A DNA stretch of 64,000 nucleotides from Fulvivirga sp. (GCA_028280565.1 JANQLQ010000049.1:28390-92389); one strand, 5' to 3'; shown: positions 1 through 9,676, counted from the first letter of the stretch. The notes: generated by a model not told the origin, from the sequence alone. Numbers and translations are program-made.

Positions 1-137
1 ATTTCATCGGAAGGAAGCTGCCTTTCGCTATTTTGCATAGACTAGGCGGTTGAAAGACTCTGCAAGTTTATTAAATAACTGTTGGAGATGATAGAGATAG
101 CGAATAATTCTTAGTTTTGTGCGATTTCGATAAAGCT

Positions 138-1148
138 ATGATTTTAATAACTGGTGCTGCAGGTTTCATAGGATTTCATCTTGCCATACGTTTGTTGGAG
201 AAAGGGGAAAGGGTTTATGGAATTGATAACTTGAATGATTATTATGATCCTGACCTTAAGCAATCTAGGCTTGAACTATTGAATGCCTCCGATAATTTCA
301 GGTTTGAAAAGCTCGACCTAGAAGATAAAGCAGGGATAGATGATCTTTTTTCTAAGGAAAAATTCCAATGTGTGATCAACTTAGCGGCACAAGCCGGGGT
401 AAGGTACTCGCTTGTCAATCCTTATGCTTACCTAGAAAGTAACTTGCATGGCTTTTTAAACATTCTTGAGGCCTGCAGGCATTCTCAAGTGGGTCACCTA
501 ATCTACGCATCGTCTAGTTCTGTTTATGGGAAAAATACTAAAATGCCGTTTTCCGTGCACGACAACGTCGATCACCCGGTATCTCTATACGCGGCCACCA
601 AGAAGTCAAATGAGTTAATGGCCCATACCTATTCCCATCTTTTTGGGTTGCCTACTACTGGGTTGAGGTTTTTTACCGTTTATGGGCCGTATGGGCGCCC
701 GGATATGGCATTGTTCTTATTTACCAAAGCCATTTTAGAAGACCAACCCATTGATGTCTATAACAACGGTGAAATGCTAAGAGATTTTACCTATGTTGAT
801 GATATTGTTTCAGGGATCGAGAACCTAATTCCTATCGTCCCTTCACCTAGTACAGGGTGGAACAGCGATAGCCCTGACCCTGCATCAAGTACAGCACCCT
901 ACAAACTTTATAACATAGGGAATAATAACCCGGTGAAGCTAATGGATTTTATCGAAGCCATAGAATCGGCTACTGGAAAAAAAGCAAAAAAGAATTTCTT
1001 GCCGATACAGCCTGGGGACGTTCCAGCTACCTATGCTGATGTGCAGGACTTGGTGAGTACAGCGGGATTTAAACCAGGTACAAGTATCCAAGAAGGAATA
1101 AGGAAATTTGTAGACTGGTACAAAGAATATTACAAAGTAACTTTTTGA
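138..1148 (+). CDS. NAD-dependent UDP-glucuronate 4-epimerase-like protein (CapI type)
   Basis: An extended short-chain dehydrogenase/reductase of about 336 residues. The NAD-binding glycine motif GAAGFIG lies near residues 6-12 and the catalytic YxxxK pair near residues 151 and 155. The stretch after the first strand ([10 protein letters not shown]) is typical of CapI-like UDP-glucuronate/UDP-galacturonate 4-epimerases, which invert C4 of UDP-uronic acids in the cytoplasm for capsule or exopolysaccharide synthesis. I chose the ATG at 138 because it begins directly at the Rossmann strand; an in-frame TTG at 117 would add seven unlikely residues. The stop is followed immediately by the ATG of the UDP-sugar dehydrogenase gene, so the two are probably co-transcribed and act in sequence. 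The exact uronic acid substrate (plain or N-acetylated) cannot be read from the sequence. Confidence 0.88.
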   Translation: MILITGAAGFIGFHLAIRLLEKGERVYGIDNLNDYYDPDLKQSRLELLNASDNFRFEKLDLEDKAGIDDLFSKEKFQCVINLAAQAGVRYSLVNPYAYLESNLHGFLNILEACRHSQVGHLIYASSSSVYGKNTKMPFSVHDNVDHPVSLYAATKKSNELMAHTYSHLFGLPTTGLRFFTVYGPYGRPDMALFLFTKAILEDQPIDVYNNGEMLRDFTYVDDIVSGIENLIPIVPSPSTGWNSDSPDPASSTAPYKLYNIGNNNPVKLMDFIEAIESATGKKAKKNFLPIQPGDVPATYADVQDLVSTAGFKPGTSIQEGIRKFVDWYKEYYKVTF

Positions 1149-2399
1149 ATGGATATAATTGCAGTCGTTGGACTAGGATATGTAGGACTTCCCCTAGCCG
1201 TTGAATTTGGAAAAACCCGCAAGGTCATTGGTTTTGATATTAATGAAGCACGTATTTGTGAGTTGAAAAAGGGTGAGGATCGGACCCTTGAAGTCAATAA
1301 GCAGGAGCTTGAAGAGGCTATGGAACTGGCTTATACCAATGATCCCAATCAATTACAAGAGGCTAACATTTTTATTGTAACAGTACCTACACCCATAGAC
1401 AATTACAAGACGCCGGACCTAACTCCCTTGGAAAAAGCAAGCTCTATGGTAGGGAAAGTGCTTAAGAAGGGAGATATTGTTATTTATGAATCCACTGTAT
1501 TTCCCGGGTGTACGGAGGAAGTGTGTGTGCCCATTTTGGAAGAAATAAGCGGCTTACGGTTTAATCAAGATTTTTTCTGTGGGTACTCTCCTGAAAGGAT
1601 CAATCCCGGGGATAAGCAACATCGTTTACCTAACATTAGTAAGGTTACGAGCGGGAGTACGCCTGGGGTTGCTGAGAAAGTAGATCAACTTTACCAATCT
1701 ATCATCAAGGCCGGTACGCATAAAGCTTCTTCTATTAAAGTGGCTGAGGCTGCCAAAGTCATTGAAAATGCACAGCGTGATCTCAACATTGCTTTTGTGA
1801 ATGAATTGGCACTGATCTTTGACAAACTGGACATCGATACCCACGAAGTGCTGAACGCAGCAGGGACCAAATGGAACTTCCTGCCCTTCAAGCCCGGGCT
1901 GGTCGGGGGGCACTGCATTGGTGTTGATCCCTATTATTTAACCTACAAAGCAGAGAGCCTAGGCTACAACCCACAGGTAATCATGGCGGGTAGAAGGATC
2001 AACGATAATATGGGCATTCATGTGGCTAATAAGGTGGTGAAGTTGATGACTAAAAATGATAATCCTATCAATAACAGCCGGGCACTGGTGCTGGGTATTA
2101 CCTTTAAAGAAAATTGCCCGGATATCCGTAATAGTAAGGTCATTGATGTGGTACGTGAAATGGAAGGGTTTGGGATCAATGTGGAGGTATTTGACCCACT
2201 GGCAGATCATGCCGAGGTAAAAGAGGAGTATGGAGTTGGGCTGGTAGAACGACCTAAAGGGGAATACCACGCCATTGTCTTGGCTGTCGGGCATGAATCA
2301 TTTTTACAGTTAGGCATAGAAAATCATAAAAACGAGAAAACCGTAATTTTTGATCTTAAAGCGTTTTTCAATAAAGAACAAGTAACAGCCAGGTTATAA
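1149..2399 (+). CDS. UDP-N-acetyl-D-glucosamine 6-dehydrogenase-like nucleotide sugar dehydrogenase (TviB/WbpA type)
   Basis: A 416-residue member of the UDP-glucose/GDP-mannose dehydrogenase family. The N-terminal Rossmann motif GLGYVGLP lies at residues 8-15. The catalytic cysteine motif GGHCIGVDPYY is near residues 253-263 (Cys256), and the C-terminal domain contains GITFKENCPDIRNSK. The start (VVGLGYVGLPLAVEFGK) resembles the TviB/VipA branch that oxidises UDP-GlcNAc or UDP-GalNAc to the uronic acid in two NAD-dependent steps, rather than UDP-glucose dehydrogenase; that substrate choice is inferred from resemblance. The gene abuts the epimerase upstream and is separated by one base from galE downstream, so these three form a tight nucleotide-sugar operon. 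Its length is normal for the family and no key residue is missing. Confidence 0.9.
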   Translation: MDIIAVVGLGYVGLPLAVEFGKTRKVIGFDINEARICELKKGEDRTLEVNKQELEEAMELAYTNDPNQLQEANIFIVTVPTPIDNYKTPDLTPLEKASSMVGKVLKKGDIVIYESTVFPGCTEEVCVPILEEISGLRFNQDFFCGYSPERINPGDKQHRLPNISKVTSGSTPGVAEKVDQLYQSIIKAGTHKASSIKVAEAAKVIENAQRDLNIAFVNELALIFDKLDIDTHEVLNAAGTKWNFLPFKPGLVGGHCIGVDPYYLTYKAESLGYNPQVIMAGRRINDNMGIHVANKVVKLMTKNDNPINNSRALVLGITFKENCPDIRNSKVIDVVREMEGFGINVEVFDPLADHAEVKEEYGVGLVERPKGEYHAIVLAVGHESFLQLGIENHKNEKTVIFDLKAFFNKEQVTARL

Positions 2400-2400
2400 C

Positions 2401-3429
2401 ATGGACAACAAAAAGATAATTGTTACAGGGGGTGCCGGGTATATAGGCTCTCATACCTGTGTGGAACTGATCAATGCAGGCTTTGAACCTGTGATCATCG
2501 ACAATTTTTTCAATTCTGAAAAGTTTATCGTTGACCGGATCGAGCAAATTACAGGCTTTAAGCCTTCGGTGATCGAAGCCGATTGCGCCGATCTTAATAC
2601 ATTGTCCTCGGTGGTGGAAGACCTGGGCGGACTAGCCGGTATCATTCATTTTGCCGCCTATAAAGCCGTAGGTGAATCCACTGCCAAGCCATTGGATTAC
2701 TACTACAACAATATTGCCAGTACCACGGCGATGTTGAAGCTAATGGAGATATTTAATATTCATAACTTCGTGTTTTCTTCTTCCTGCACCGTTTATGGCC
2801 AGCCAGATGTCCTTCCTGTTACGGAAGAATCTCCCGTAAAAAAGGCTGAGTCACCTTACGGTAGGACAAAGCAGGTGTGTGAAGATGTCATTGCTGACTT
2901 TAAAAAGGCTAATGAAGACCTGAGGGCCGTTTCCCTACGATATTTTAACCCTATCGGAGCCCATCCTTCTGCGTTGATCGGGGAATTACCACTAGGTATA
3001 CCTAATAATCTAGTGCCTTTCATTACCCAGGCAGCAATAGGATTGCGAGATCACCTTACCGTATTCGGAGATGATTACGATACCCCGGACGGAACTTGCA
3101 TACGGGATTATATACATGTGGTTGATCTCGCGAAAGCCCATGTTGCGGCAATAAAATACCTAATAGATCAAGAAAAGGGACTTTACAATATTTTCAACTT
3201 GGGTACGGGACAGGGTAATTCTGTACTTGAGGTCATCAAGACTTTTGAAAAAGTGGTAGGTCAAAACCTGGATTACCGTATCGGGCCGAGACGCCCGGGA
3301 GATGTGGTGCAGGTGTACGCCGATGTCTCTAAGGCCAATGAACAACTCGGATGGAAAACTGGGCTAAGCCTGGAGGATGCCCTAAGGGATGCATGGCGTT
3401 GGGAAAATAGTTTAAAGGAGAAAAAATGA
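2401..3429 (+). CDS. galE: UDP-glucose 4-epimerase GalE
   Basis: A 342-residue extended SDR enzyme. The NAD-binding motif GGAGYIG is at residues 10-16, the SSSCTVYG region near 126-133 supplies the catalytic serine/threonine, and SPYGRTK near 151-157 gives the catalytic Tyr153 and Lys157. The sequence matches the usual GalE length and layout, including RYFNPIGAHPS and the RPGDV motif near the C-terminus. The enzyme interconverts UDP-glucose and UDP-galactose (or the N-acetyl forms) using bound NAD. It begins one base after the preceding stop and closes the three-gene uronate/galactose block. It could serve central galactose metabolism, but its position points to polysaccharide precursor supply. 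Confidence 0.92.
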   Translation: MDNKKIIVTGGAGYIGSHTCVELINAGFEPVIIDNFFNSEKFIVDRIEQITGFKPSVIEADCADLNTLSSVVEDLGGLAGIIHFAAYKAVGESTAKPLDYYYNNIASTTAMLKLMEIFNIHNFVFSSSCTVYGQPDVLPVTEESPVKKAESPYGRTKQVCEDVIADFKKANEDLRAVSLRYFNPIGAHPSALIGELPLGIPNNLVPFITQAAIGLRDHLTVFGDDYDTPDGTCIRDYIHVVDLAKAHVAAIKYLIDQEKGLYNIFNLGTGQGNSVLEVIKTFEKVVGQNLDYRIGPRRPGDVVQVYADVSKANEQLGWKTGLSLEDALRDAWRWENSLKEKK

Positions 3430-3727
3430 GGCCAGGTTGACCTTGCAACTTGTGAAGTAAATTCCGTTCGTAGAGAAAGCTTGCAGTCATATGTTTAAAA
3501 ACCAGGAATCATAAATATGAACGTTGGAAGATTTGATTTTTAACACACCAATTTGCATGTTAAATTTGGACCCCGTACTAGGTTTTCGCAAGATCAATAC
3601 TTCCTGGTTTACTCTTTAGAATTTCTGATTTCATATCTTCAATCTTTGTTTCCTGTTTCTTAAATTAAAAACATAAGGATCAATTTAAACATAACCATCA
3701 GACCATTACCTGTTTAATCGTCAAACT
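3430..3727. other. Intergenic spacer between galE and rmlA
   Basis: AT-rich spacer with no credible open frame. It contains a perfect 10-base inverted repeat (AAACCAGGAA at 3499-3508 and TTCCTGGTTT at 3601-3610) enclosing about 90 bases. Near 3625 there is a short run resembling the right arm of the cassette found between cysD and cysN. A promoter for the rml genes is expected here, but I could not identify a convincing -33/-7 pair. Confidence 0.4.
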
Positions 3728-4600
3728 ATGAAAGGTATTATACTAGCGGGTGGATCAGGGACCCGGCTTTACCCTGTCACCAAATCGATATCAAAGCAAC
3801 TGCTGCCCATTTATGATAAGCCGATGATCTACTACCCGCTATCTGTATTGATGATCGCGGGGATTAAAGATATCCTAATCATTTCCACGCCGCATGATCT
3901 CCCTCTTTTTGAAAACTTACTGGGTACAGGTCATGAATTAGGAATTAACCTAAGCTATGCAGTTCAGCCAAGCCCTGACGGACTGGCGCAAGCGTTTTTG
4001 ATCGGGGAAGAGTTCATAGGTGGAGAACCTACTTCGCTTGTACTTGGCGACAATATCTTTTATGGGTACAATTTTTCTAAAATACTTCGACAGGTCGGAA
4101 CACTGACTGGTGGTGCCACCGTATTCGGCTATTATGTGAATGATCCCGAACGATATGGGGTAGTGGATTTTGATGACGAAGGAAAAGTACTTTCTATTGA
4201 AGAAAAGCCGGCAAAACCAAAGTCCAATTACGCAGTCACAGGGTTATATTTTTACGATAGTACAGTAGTAGAAAAAGCAAAACAAGTGAAGCCCTCGGCC
4301 CGCGGGGAGTTAGAGATCACGGACCTTAACAGGTTATACTTGGAGGAAGGCACCTTAAATGTTCAATTGCTGGGAAGAGGAATGGCTTGGCTAGATACGG
4401 GGACCCACCATTCTTTACTACAGGCCTCCAACTTCGTTGAATCCATAGAAGAGCGTCAAGGATTAAAAATAGCTTGCTTGGAAGAGATTGCCTACCGGAT
4501 GGGGTACATCACCAAAGATCAACTGAAAGACCTGGCCAAACCTTTGCTGAAAAACCAATATGGGCAGTACCTGGTGAAAATAGCAGAATCAAAATTATAA
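3728..4600 (+). CDS. rmlA: Glucose-1-phosphate thymidylyltransferase RmlA
   Basis: A 290-residue nucleotidyltransferase catalysing dTTP plus glucose-1-phosphate to dTDP-glucose, the first step of dTDP-L-rhamnose synthesis. The signature GGSGTRLYP is at residues 8-16, followed by [25 protein letters not shown] gives the metal-binding aspartate, and [20 protein letters not shown] and WLDTGTH are also typical. Length and motifs match bacterial RmlA closely. It is followed 10 bases later by rmlC, then rmlD and rmlB, giving a complete rhamnose pathway in this window in the order A-C-D-B. A gap of about 300 bases upstream suggests a separate promoter from galE. Confidence 0.96.
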   Translation: MKGIILAGGSGTRLYPVTKSISKQLLPIYDKPMIYYPLSVLMIAGIKDILIISTPHDLPLFENLLGTGHELGINLSYAVQPSPDGLAQAFLIGEEFIGGEPTSLVLGDNIFYGYNFSKILRQVGTLTGGATVFGYYVNDPERYGVVDFDDEGKVLSIEEKPAKPKSNYAVTGLYFYDSTVVEKAKQVKPSARGELEITDLNRLYLEEGTLNVQLLGRGMAWLDTGTHHSLLQASNFVESIEERQGLKIACLEEIAYRMGYITKDQLKDLAKPLLKNQYGQYLVKIAESKL

Positions 4601-4610
4601 CAAGCTTACT

Positions 4611-5159
4611 ATGACGTTAACTGAAACAGGGTTTGAAGGGTTGATTGTCCTAGAACCTAGGATTTTTGAAGACCAGCGAGGGTTTTTTATGGAAAGTTAC
4701 AATCAAAAAACACTGGCGCACCTGGGCATTAACAAAGTTTTTGTACAAGATAATCATTCGAAGTCCTCCAAAGGCGTGATCCGCGGACTGCATTTTCAAA
4801 ATCACCCTTATGAACAGACCAAGCTCGTCCGTACCTTAAAAGGCAGGATACTAGATGTAGTGGTGGACATTCGAAAAAATAGCGCTACGTTCGGTAAGCA
4901 TTTTAGTATCGAGATCTCCGAAGACAACAAGAAACAGCTCCTGATCCCTCCCGGGTTTGCACATGGTTTTACAGCGCTTACGGACGACGCCCAGATCCTG
5001 TACAAATGTGATCAGTTTTACAATGCTGAATCCGAGGGAGGGCTGCTTTATAATGATCCGGAACTGAACATTGATTGGAAGATCGACCTGGCACAGGCCA
5101 TCGTATCCGAAAAAGATAAGGTCCATCCCGGTATAAAAGACCTTGATTCTACATTTTAA
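4611..5159 (+). CDS. rmlC: dTDP-4-dehydrorhamnose 3,5-epimerase RmlC
   Basis: A 182-residue cupin-fold enzyme, the usual RmlC length. The motif VIRGLHFQ around residues 57-63 carries the catalytic histidine (His61). The stretch from LVRTLKGRILDVVVDIRKNS through IPPGFAHGFTAL is characteristic, and a conserved tyrosine lies in the later ILYKCDQFYN segment. It epimerises C3 and C5 of dTDP-4-keto-6-deoxyglucose. Its stop codon overlaps the rmlD start by one base (TAATG), which supports translational coupling in the rml operon. No oddities were seen. Confidence 0.95.
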   Translation: MTLTETGFEGLIVLEPRIFEDQRGFFMESYNQKTLAHLGINKVFVQDNHSKSSKGVIRGLHFQNHPYEQTKLVRTLKGRILDVVVDIRKNSATFGKHFSIEISEDNKKQLLIPPGFAHGFTALTDDAQILYKCDQFYNAESEGGLLYNDPELNIDWKIDLAQAIVSEKDKVHPGIKDLDSTF

Positions 5160-6028
5160 TGAATATGAGGATACTCGTCACCGGGGCGAACGGCCAGCTA
5201 GGCAGCGAATTTAGAGCCTTGACCTCTCAGCATTCGGCAGAATTCATTTTTTGCGATGTTGACGAAATGGACCTGTCGCAGGAAAGTTCTATGGAGCAGT
5301 TTCTTGCCAATACCCAATCCGATCTCATCATACATTGTGGTGCATACACCCAGGTAGATGGGGCTGAGGATCAAAAGGAACTGGCCTTCGCCATAAATGC
5401 TAATGCACCTGCTGTAATAGCTCGACACTGTGCCAATACAGGGTGCCGGCTCATCCAGGTATCCACGGATTATGTGTTTGACGGTACTGGGAACATGCCC
5501 ATTTCCGAAGAAGACAGGCCCAATGCCCAATCTGTCTATGGAGCCTCTAAGTTAGAAGGCGAAAAACAAATATTATCCATACTCGATAACGCATACATTA
5601 TACGGACCTCTTGGGTATATTCTGTATATGGCAAAAATTTTGTTAAAACCATGCTTCGTCTTGGGCAAGAGCGGGATGAACTGAACGTAGTGGTGGACCA
5701 GGCAGGCACCCCTACCTATGCGGCTGACTTAGCCGCTGCAATTTTGAAGATCGTAGATCAATGGCCCAGCAATGATCAGCCGGGGATCTATCATTATTCT
5801 AACTGGGGGGTACTATCTTGGTATGATTTTGCTAAAACTATTTTTGATTTAGCGGGAGTAAAATGCCATGTGAACCCCATATCCTCGTCAGGTTTCCCGG
5901 TAAAAGCCCAGAGACCGGCTTTTTCGGTGTTAGATAAAACGAAAATTGCCAGCACATTCCACCTGGATATACCCTACTGGAGAGATAGTTTGAAGCGATG
6001 TTTGGAAGAAATCAGAAAGATGAAATAG
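5159..6028 (+). CDS. rmlD: dTDP-4-dehydrorhamnose reductase RmlD
   Basis: A 289-residue SDR-type reductase. The cofactor motif is TGANGQLG near residues 8-15. STDYVFDG around residue 103 and SVYGASKLEGE near 125 contain the catalytic Thr, Tyr and Lys. RTSWVYSVYGKNFV is also typical. It reduces dTDP-4-keto-L-rhamnose to dTDP-L-rhamnose with NAD(P)H. The start overlaps the rmlC stop by one base; a second in-frame ATG at 5165 is equally plausible. The last gene of the pathway, rmlB, follows after a spacer of about 240 bases. Confidence 0.94.
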   Translation: MNMRILVTGANGQLGSEFRALTSQHSAEFIFCDVDEMDLSQESSMEQFLANTQSDLIIHCGAYTQVDGAEDQKELAFAINANAPAVIARHCANTGCRLIQVSTDYVFDGTGNMPISEEDRPNAQSVYGASKLEGEKQILSILDNAYIIRTSWVYSVYGKNFVKTMLRLGQERDELNVVVDQAGTPTYAADLAAAILKIVDQWPSNDQPGIYHYSNWGVLSWYDFAKTIFDLAGVKCHVNPISSSGFPVKAQRPAFSVLDKTKIASTFHLDIPYWRDSLKRCLEEIRKMK

Positions 6029-6217
6029 GAAACCTGAAATCAGCGGAGTCCGGGAAAATCCTGGGGCAGTAGGAAGTCGGAGGTAGAATATTAATTTTAA
6101 CCATTTTGGTGATAACAGTTACTATCTTTTCCATGTCACGACCTTTTCTTTTCCAATTTCTTATTTTCTTGCAAACTGTGACGATCTTCTCCTGTTCATA
6201 TCTCGCTAGGGTTTGCA

Positions 6218-6247
6218 CTTTGCGCTTACTTTGCGACCTTAGCGGTT
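6218..6247 (-). repeat. Solo arm of the CTTTGCG/AGCGGTT inverted-repeat family, upstream of rmlB
   Basis: This 30-base run begins CTTTGCG and ends CTTAGCGGTT. It matches, at about 25 of 30 positions by eye, the reverse complement of the left arm of the cassette between cysC and cysD (39869-39898). No opposite arm was found in the 200 bases before it, so this looks like a solo or decayed copy. It lies 25 bases before the rmlB start and contains TTTG-like elements, so it could also contribute a promoter. Confidence 0.55.
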
Positions 6248-6272
6248 GGTAACATTGGAATCTCGTATTGAA

Positions 6273-7319
6273 ATGAAAAGTATACTCATCACCGGGGGAG
6301 CCGGATTTATAGGTTCACACGTCGTTAGGCTGTTTGTTAAAAAATATCCCAACTACAAAATTGTTAATCTCGATGCCTTGACCTATGCAGGAAACCTGGA
6401 AAACATCGTAGATATCGAGGATTCACCCAACTATAAATTCATTAAAGGGGACATCTGTGACGAATCCTTGGTGACGCAAATTTTCAAAGAAGAAAATATA
6501 ACTGATGTGATCCACTTGGCCGCAGAATCGCATGTGGATCGCTCCATCAAGGATCCCTTAAGTTTCGTAAGGACGAATGTGTTTGGTACAGTCACATTAC
6601 TCAACGCCTTTGTAAGTGCTTGGAAAGAGAACTTTGAAGGGCACGTTTTTTACCATGTTTCTACCGATGAGGTATATGGTTCCCTTGATGAAGGAGGCTA
6701 TTTCCTGGAAACCACTCCATACGACCCCCAATCTCCTTATTCTGCCTCGAAAGCAAGCTCAGATCATTTTGTGAGGGCTTATGCCAATACTTACAAACTA
6801 CCGATAAAGCTTACCAACTGTTCTAACAATTACGGCCCCAACCAATTCCCGGAAAAGCTGATCCCCTTGATGATCAATAACATTAAAAACAACCAACCCC
6901 TCCCCGTATATGGCAAAGGAGAGAATGTCCGGGATTGGCTATACGTGATAGACCACGCCCGCGCTATTGATGAAGTATTCCATAATGGCAAAATGGGTGA
7001 GACGTATAACATCGGGGGATTTAACGAATGGAAAAATATCGATATCGTCCACTTACTCTGTAGCATCATGGACAAAAAGCTAGGCCGGCAAGAAGGAGAA
7101 TCCTCCAAGCTGATTACTTTCGTTACCGACCGTGCCGGGCATGATCTGCGCTATGCCATCGACGCTTCAAAAGCCATGAACGAACTAGGCTGGAAACCTT
7201 CTTTGCAGTTTGAAGAAGGGCTGGAGAAGACCGTGGATTGGTACTTGGAGAATGAAGAGTGGCTTGAACGGGTTACTTCCGGGGCTTACCAAACGTATTA
7301 TAAGGAGCATTATGCTTGA
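6273..7319 (+). CDS. rmlB: dTDP-glucose 4,6-dehydratase RmlB
   Basis: A 348-residue dehydratase counted from the ATG at 6273, directly before the first Rossmann strand (SILITGGAGFIG). The alternative TTG at 6246 would lie inside a repeat arm and is unlikely. Typical motifs are HLAAESHVDRSI, HVSTDEVYGSL (catalytic Thr-Asp-Glu), SPYSASKASSDH (Tyr and Lys), NCSNNYGPNQFPEKLIP, and DRAGHDLRYAID near the C-terminus. The enzyme makes dTDP-4-keto-6-deoxyglucose from the RmlA product and so feeds RmlC and RmlD. It is on the same strand as rmlACD, separated from them by a repeat-bearing spacer. Length and motifs are normal. Confidence 0.96.
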   Translation: MKSILITGGAGFIGSHVVRLFVKKYPNYKIVNLDALTYAGNLENIVDIEDSPNYKFIKGDICDESLVTQIFKEENITDVIHLAAESHVDRSIKDPLSFVRTNVFGTVTLLNAFVSAWKENFEGHVFYHVSTDEVYGSLDEGGYFLETTPYDPQSPYSASKASSDHFVRAYANTYKLPIKLTNCSNNYGPNQFPEKLIPLMINNIKNNQPLPVYGKGENVRDWLYVIDHARAIDEVFHNGKMGETYNIGGFNEWKNIDIVHLLCSIMDKKLGRQEGESSKLITFVTDRAGHDLRYAIDASKAMNELGWKPSLQFEEGLEKTVDWYLENEEWLERVTSGAYQTYYKEHYA

Positions 7320-7801
7320 TGATTGAAGAGCAATAGCAAGCTAGTGTAAGCCCTACACTTCCTCTTATACTTCACGCTAGTCGTAGGTGAAGCGCAGCGA
7401 TCCTAAGATCTTACAGCATCCTCTCGGTCTACCATGAAGCCAGCAATTTTCAATCAAGACGTTAAATACACTTTATTCGCTAGCTACTTAAGACGAGGGT
7501 TGTTTTATTCATCGCACACGACGTGGTAGTTGCTGTTTCGATCTGTGGGCTAAATTAAGTCCTAGCCATAGAATGTTTGGTTAAAATGGAACGAAGGTCG
7601 ATATATTTCGCTTCGCAAACTCAACGTGCGGGTGTTCATGACCCCTCAAATGGTATGTTTTTATCCAAAAGCAACCTATTAAAATACATGCCGATGGATA
7701 TAATTCTGCAGGGTAGATATATCATTTCCTCCATTAATATGAGTATTTTGGCAAGGATGTTGATCATAAAAGAGTGTAACCCGCTGGAACCATTAAAACT
7801 T
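7320..7801. other. Intergenic region before the LPP20/ARPP-1 gene
   Basis: No credible gene was seen in these 480 bases. They include one copy of a 28-base dispersed repeat at 7381-7408. An open frame runs from 7577 into the next gene, but its N-terminal residues show no domain and the signal peptide begins only at 7802, so I treat it as untranslated leader. Confidence 0.5.
7381..7408 (+). repeat. Dispersed 28-base repeat, copy R1
   Basis: The core is TCGTAGGTGAAGCGCAGCGA followed by TCCTAAGA. Inverted copies occur at 10021-10048, 13144-13170 and about 50820-50847. R1 and R2 match at 24 of 28 positions by eye and lie in opposite orientation on the two sides of the gene at 7802-9676. All four copies lie outside intact genes. 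It is too short to be an insertion sequence and resembles a REP-type element. Confidence 0.6.
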
Positions 7802-9676
7802 ATGAAAAAAATCGCCTATCTTTTCTTCCTTCTTCTCTTCTTTGGAAACACGGCCTTTGCTCAAGTTCCCGAATGGGTAACCAATCGACCGAATAGTCCC
7901 TTGCACTATATAGGTGTGTCTTCTGCTTCTAAGAACAATACGAGTTTTCAAAAAATCGCAAAGCGAAACGCGCTGGATGACTTGCTAAGCGAAATTCGGG
8001 TTACCATCCAAAGTGTGTCTATACTGAATCAAATGGATAAGAACGGGACTTTTAGAGAAGCGTTTGAATCGACCATCAAGTCTACCGTAGCGGATGAAAT
8101 TGAAAACCTTGAACTGGTGGACTCCTACGAGGACGAACAGAATTATTGGGTCTACTACCGCATTCTAAAATCGGAATACGCTAGCCAAAAAGAGCGGAAC
8201 CGGGAAAAAGTGGAAAAGATGGCGCTGCAATTTTATGAAAAGGCGCAAAATGCCGAAGAGACAAACAACTACGTTACAGCCATCGATTTTTACCTGCAAT
8301 CCTTGTTGTCCCTCAAGGCCTACTGGGGCGAAAATATTGAAGTTACCTACAAGGGTGAATCTATCTTTTTAGCGATTGAAAGCTATACCCAATTGCAGCG
8401 GCTCTTAGATCAAATCGACCTGGTGCCCAGTGTGAGCACGATCAATTTTTCTTCAAGGGTTGAAAACAAGCCTTTGGTGGTCAAGGTGGAAGACCAAAAT
8501 AACATACCCATCACCAAGATACCTTTATTGGTGACCTATTTACCACAAAGGGCACAACTGAAAAATTATTTCACCAACGAAAACGGTGAAGCGAACATCA
8601 CGGTATCCTTAAGTAACAATGCAGATTTCAACCAAATTGAGGTCTTGTTAAACCTCAAACACTTCTCGAAGGGCAACGCTGATGACAGGTATTATCAATA
8701 CTTAATGCAGAGTTTGCGATGCCCCACACAAAAAATAGATTTGATTGTCCCAAACGCTCTTACGGCCAGCGTCAATCGTGTAGAGGGAGATTTATTTCCC
8801 TTCAATTTAGATTATGTGACGGTCGATTTTAGCAACGCTAGCGATTATACGTTCAAAAACTTGAGGCTTGTGCCCATAAGGGCAAAAGATAATTTTAGGC
8901 GAATTATAGGGAATATGGGGTACTATATTTCTATGCAGGAAGCCATAGATGCGGATAAGGTTGCTATCAGTGAGATTAATAGAGCCGGAAGGGTTAATAC
9001 CTTACTTGTACGAAACCTGTCTACGGATACGCTCTTTGTGATGGCTGGAGAGATTTTAATCGGGGGAAAACAAGACCGTGTAGTTGCCAGCGATATGCTC
9101 ATACCCCCTAATAACGGACAGTCAAAATTACCCGTTTACTGTGTAGAAAAAGGGCGTTGGGAATATGGTAACAACGGTACGAAATTTACCGAGTATTATG
9201 GCATGGCCAACGAACATTTAAGGAATATCATAGACCATAAAGGGAGTCAGCGAGAAGTGTGGAGCGAAGTTTCCAAATCAAACAAAAGAGACGGGGTGAA
9301 TAGCAGGACTGAAGCCTACACCGCACACGCCAACAATAGGAGGTTTAGACAACAAGAGCAGGAGTATATCAATTTTTTTGAAAACGTATTCAACGGCCAG
9401 GATGATATCATTGGTGTTATCGCTGTCACAGGCAACCTTATTGAGGGAGCGGATCTCTTTGTTTCGAATAGGCTCTTTATGCAAGAGTACCGCAAACTGA
9501 TTTATGCCTATACCGATGAGGCCATTACCTATGGAGCTCCCATTAGAGTTAAAAACAGCACTATTGAGAATTATATCAATCAATTACTAAACCCTCAACT
9601 GCAACAGGGTTTTGTAGAAGAAAAGGGGCAAGCTTTTAGAAGAGGAAACCAGGTAATTCATATTTCCGTGTATTGA
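7802..9676 (+). CDS. Exported two-part protein: LPP20-like N-terminus plus ARPP-1 (DUF6569-like) C-terminus
   Basis: A protein of about 624 residues. The start chosen at 7802 gives a clean signal peptide (MKKIAYLFFLLLFFGNTAFA, then Gln). Residues around 20-150 (VPEWVTNRPNSP, IAKRNALDDLLSEI, ENLELVDSYEDEQNYWVYYRI) resemble the LPP20 lipoprotein family. A helical, tetratricopeptide-like stretch follows (MALQFYEKAQNAEETNNYVTA), then a beta-rich middle. The C-terminal 250 residues carry VMAGEILIGGKQDRVVASD and PVYCVEKGRWEY, which I recognise as the ARPP-1 domain, known from proteins associated with rhodanese/phosphatase families; its function is uncertain. The gene is monocistronic, with a strong terminator about 160 bases downstream. 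The domain names are from memory; the cell role is unknown. Confidence 0.75.
   Translation: MKKIAYLFFLLLFFGNTAFAQVPEWVTNRPNSPLHYIGVSSASKNNTSFQKIAKRNALDDLLSEIRVTIQSVSILNQMDKNGTFREAFESTIKSTVADEIENLELVDSYEDEQNYWVYYRILKSEYASQKERNREKVEKMALQFYEKAQNAEETNNYVTAIDFYLQSLLSLKAYWGENIEVTYKGESIFLAIESYTQLQRLLDQIDLVPSVSTINFSSRVENKPLVVKVEDQNNIPITKIPLLVTYLPQRAQLKNYFTNENGEANITVSLSNNADFNQIEVLLNLKHFSKGNADDRYYQYLMQSLRCPTQKIDLIVPNALTASVNRVEGDLFPFNLDYVTVDFSNASDYTFKNLRLVPIRAKDNFRRIIGNMGYYISMQEAIDADKVAISEINRAGRVNTLLVRNLSTDTLFVMAGEILIGGKQDRVVASDMLIPPNNGQSKLPVYCVEKGRWEYGNNGTKFTEYYGMANEHLRNIIDHKGSQREVWSEVSKSNKRDGVNSRTEAYTAHANNRRFRQQEQEYINFFENVFNGQDDIIGVIAVTGNLIEGADLFVSNRLFMQEYRKLIYAYTDEAITYGAPIRVKNSTIENYINQLLNPQLQQGFVEEKGQAFRRGNQVIHISVY

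Noticed and set aside
7577..7801. N-terminal extension of the LPP20/ARPP-1 gene
   Set aside because: The signal peptide begins at 7802, and the extension has no recognisable content.
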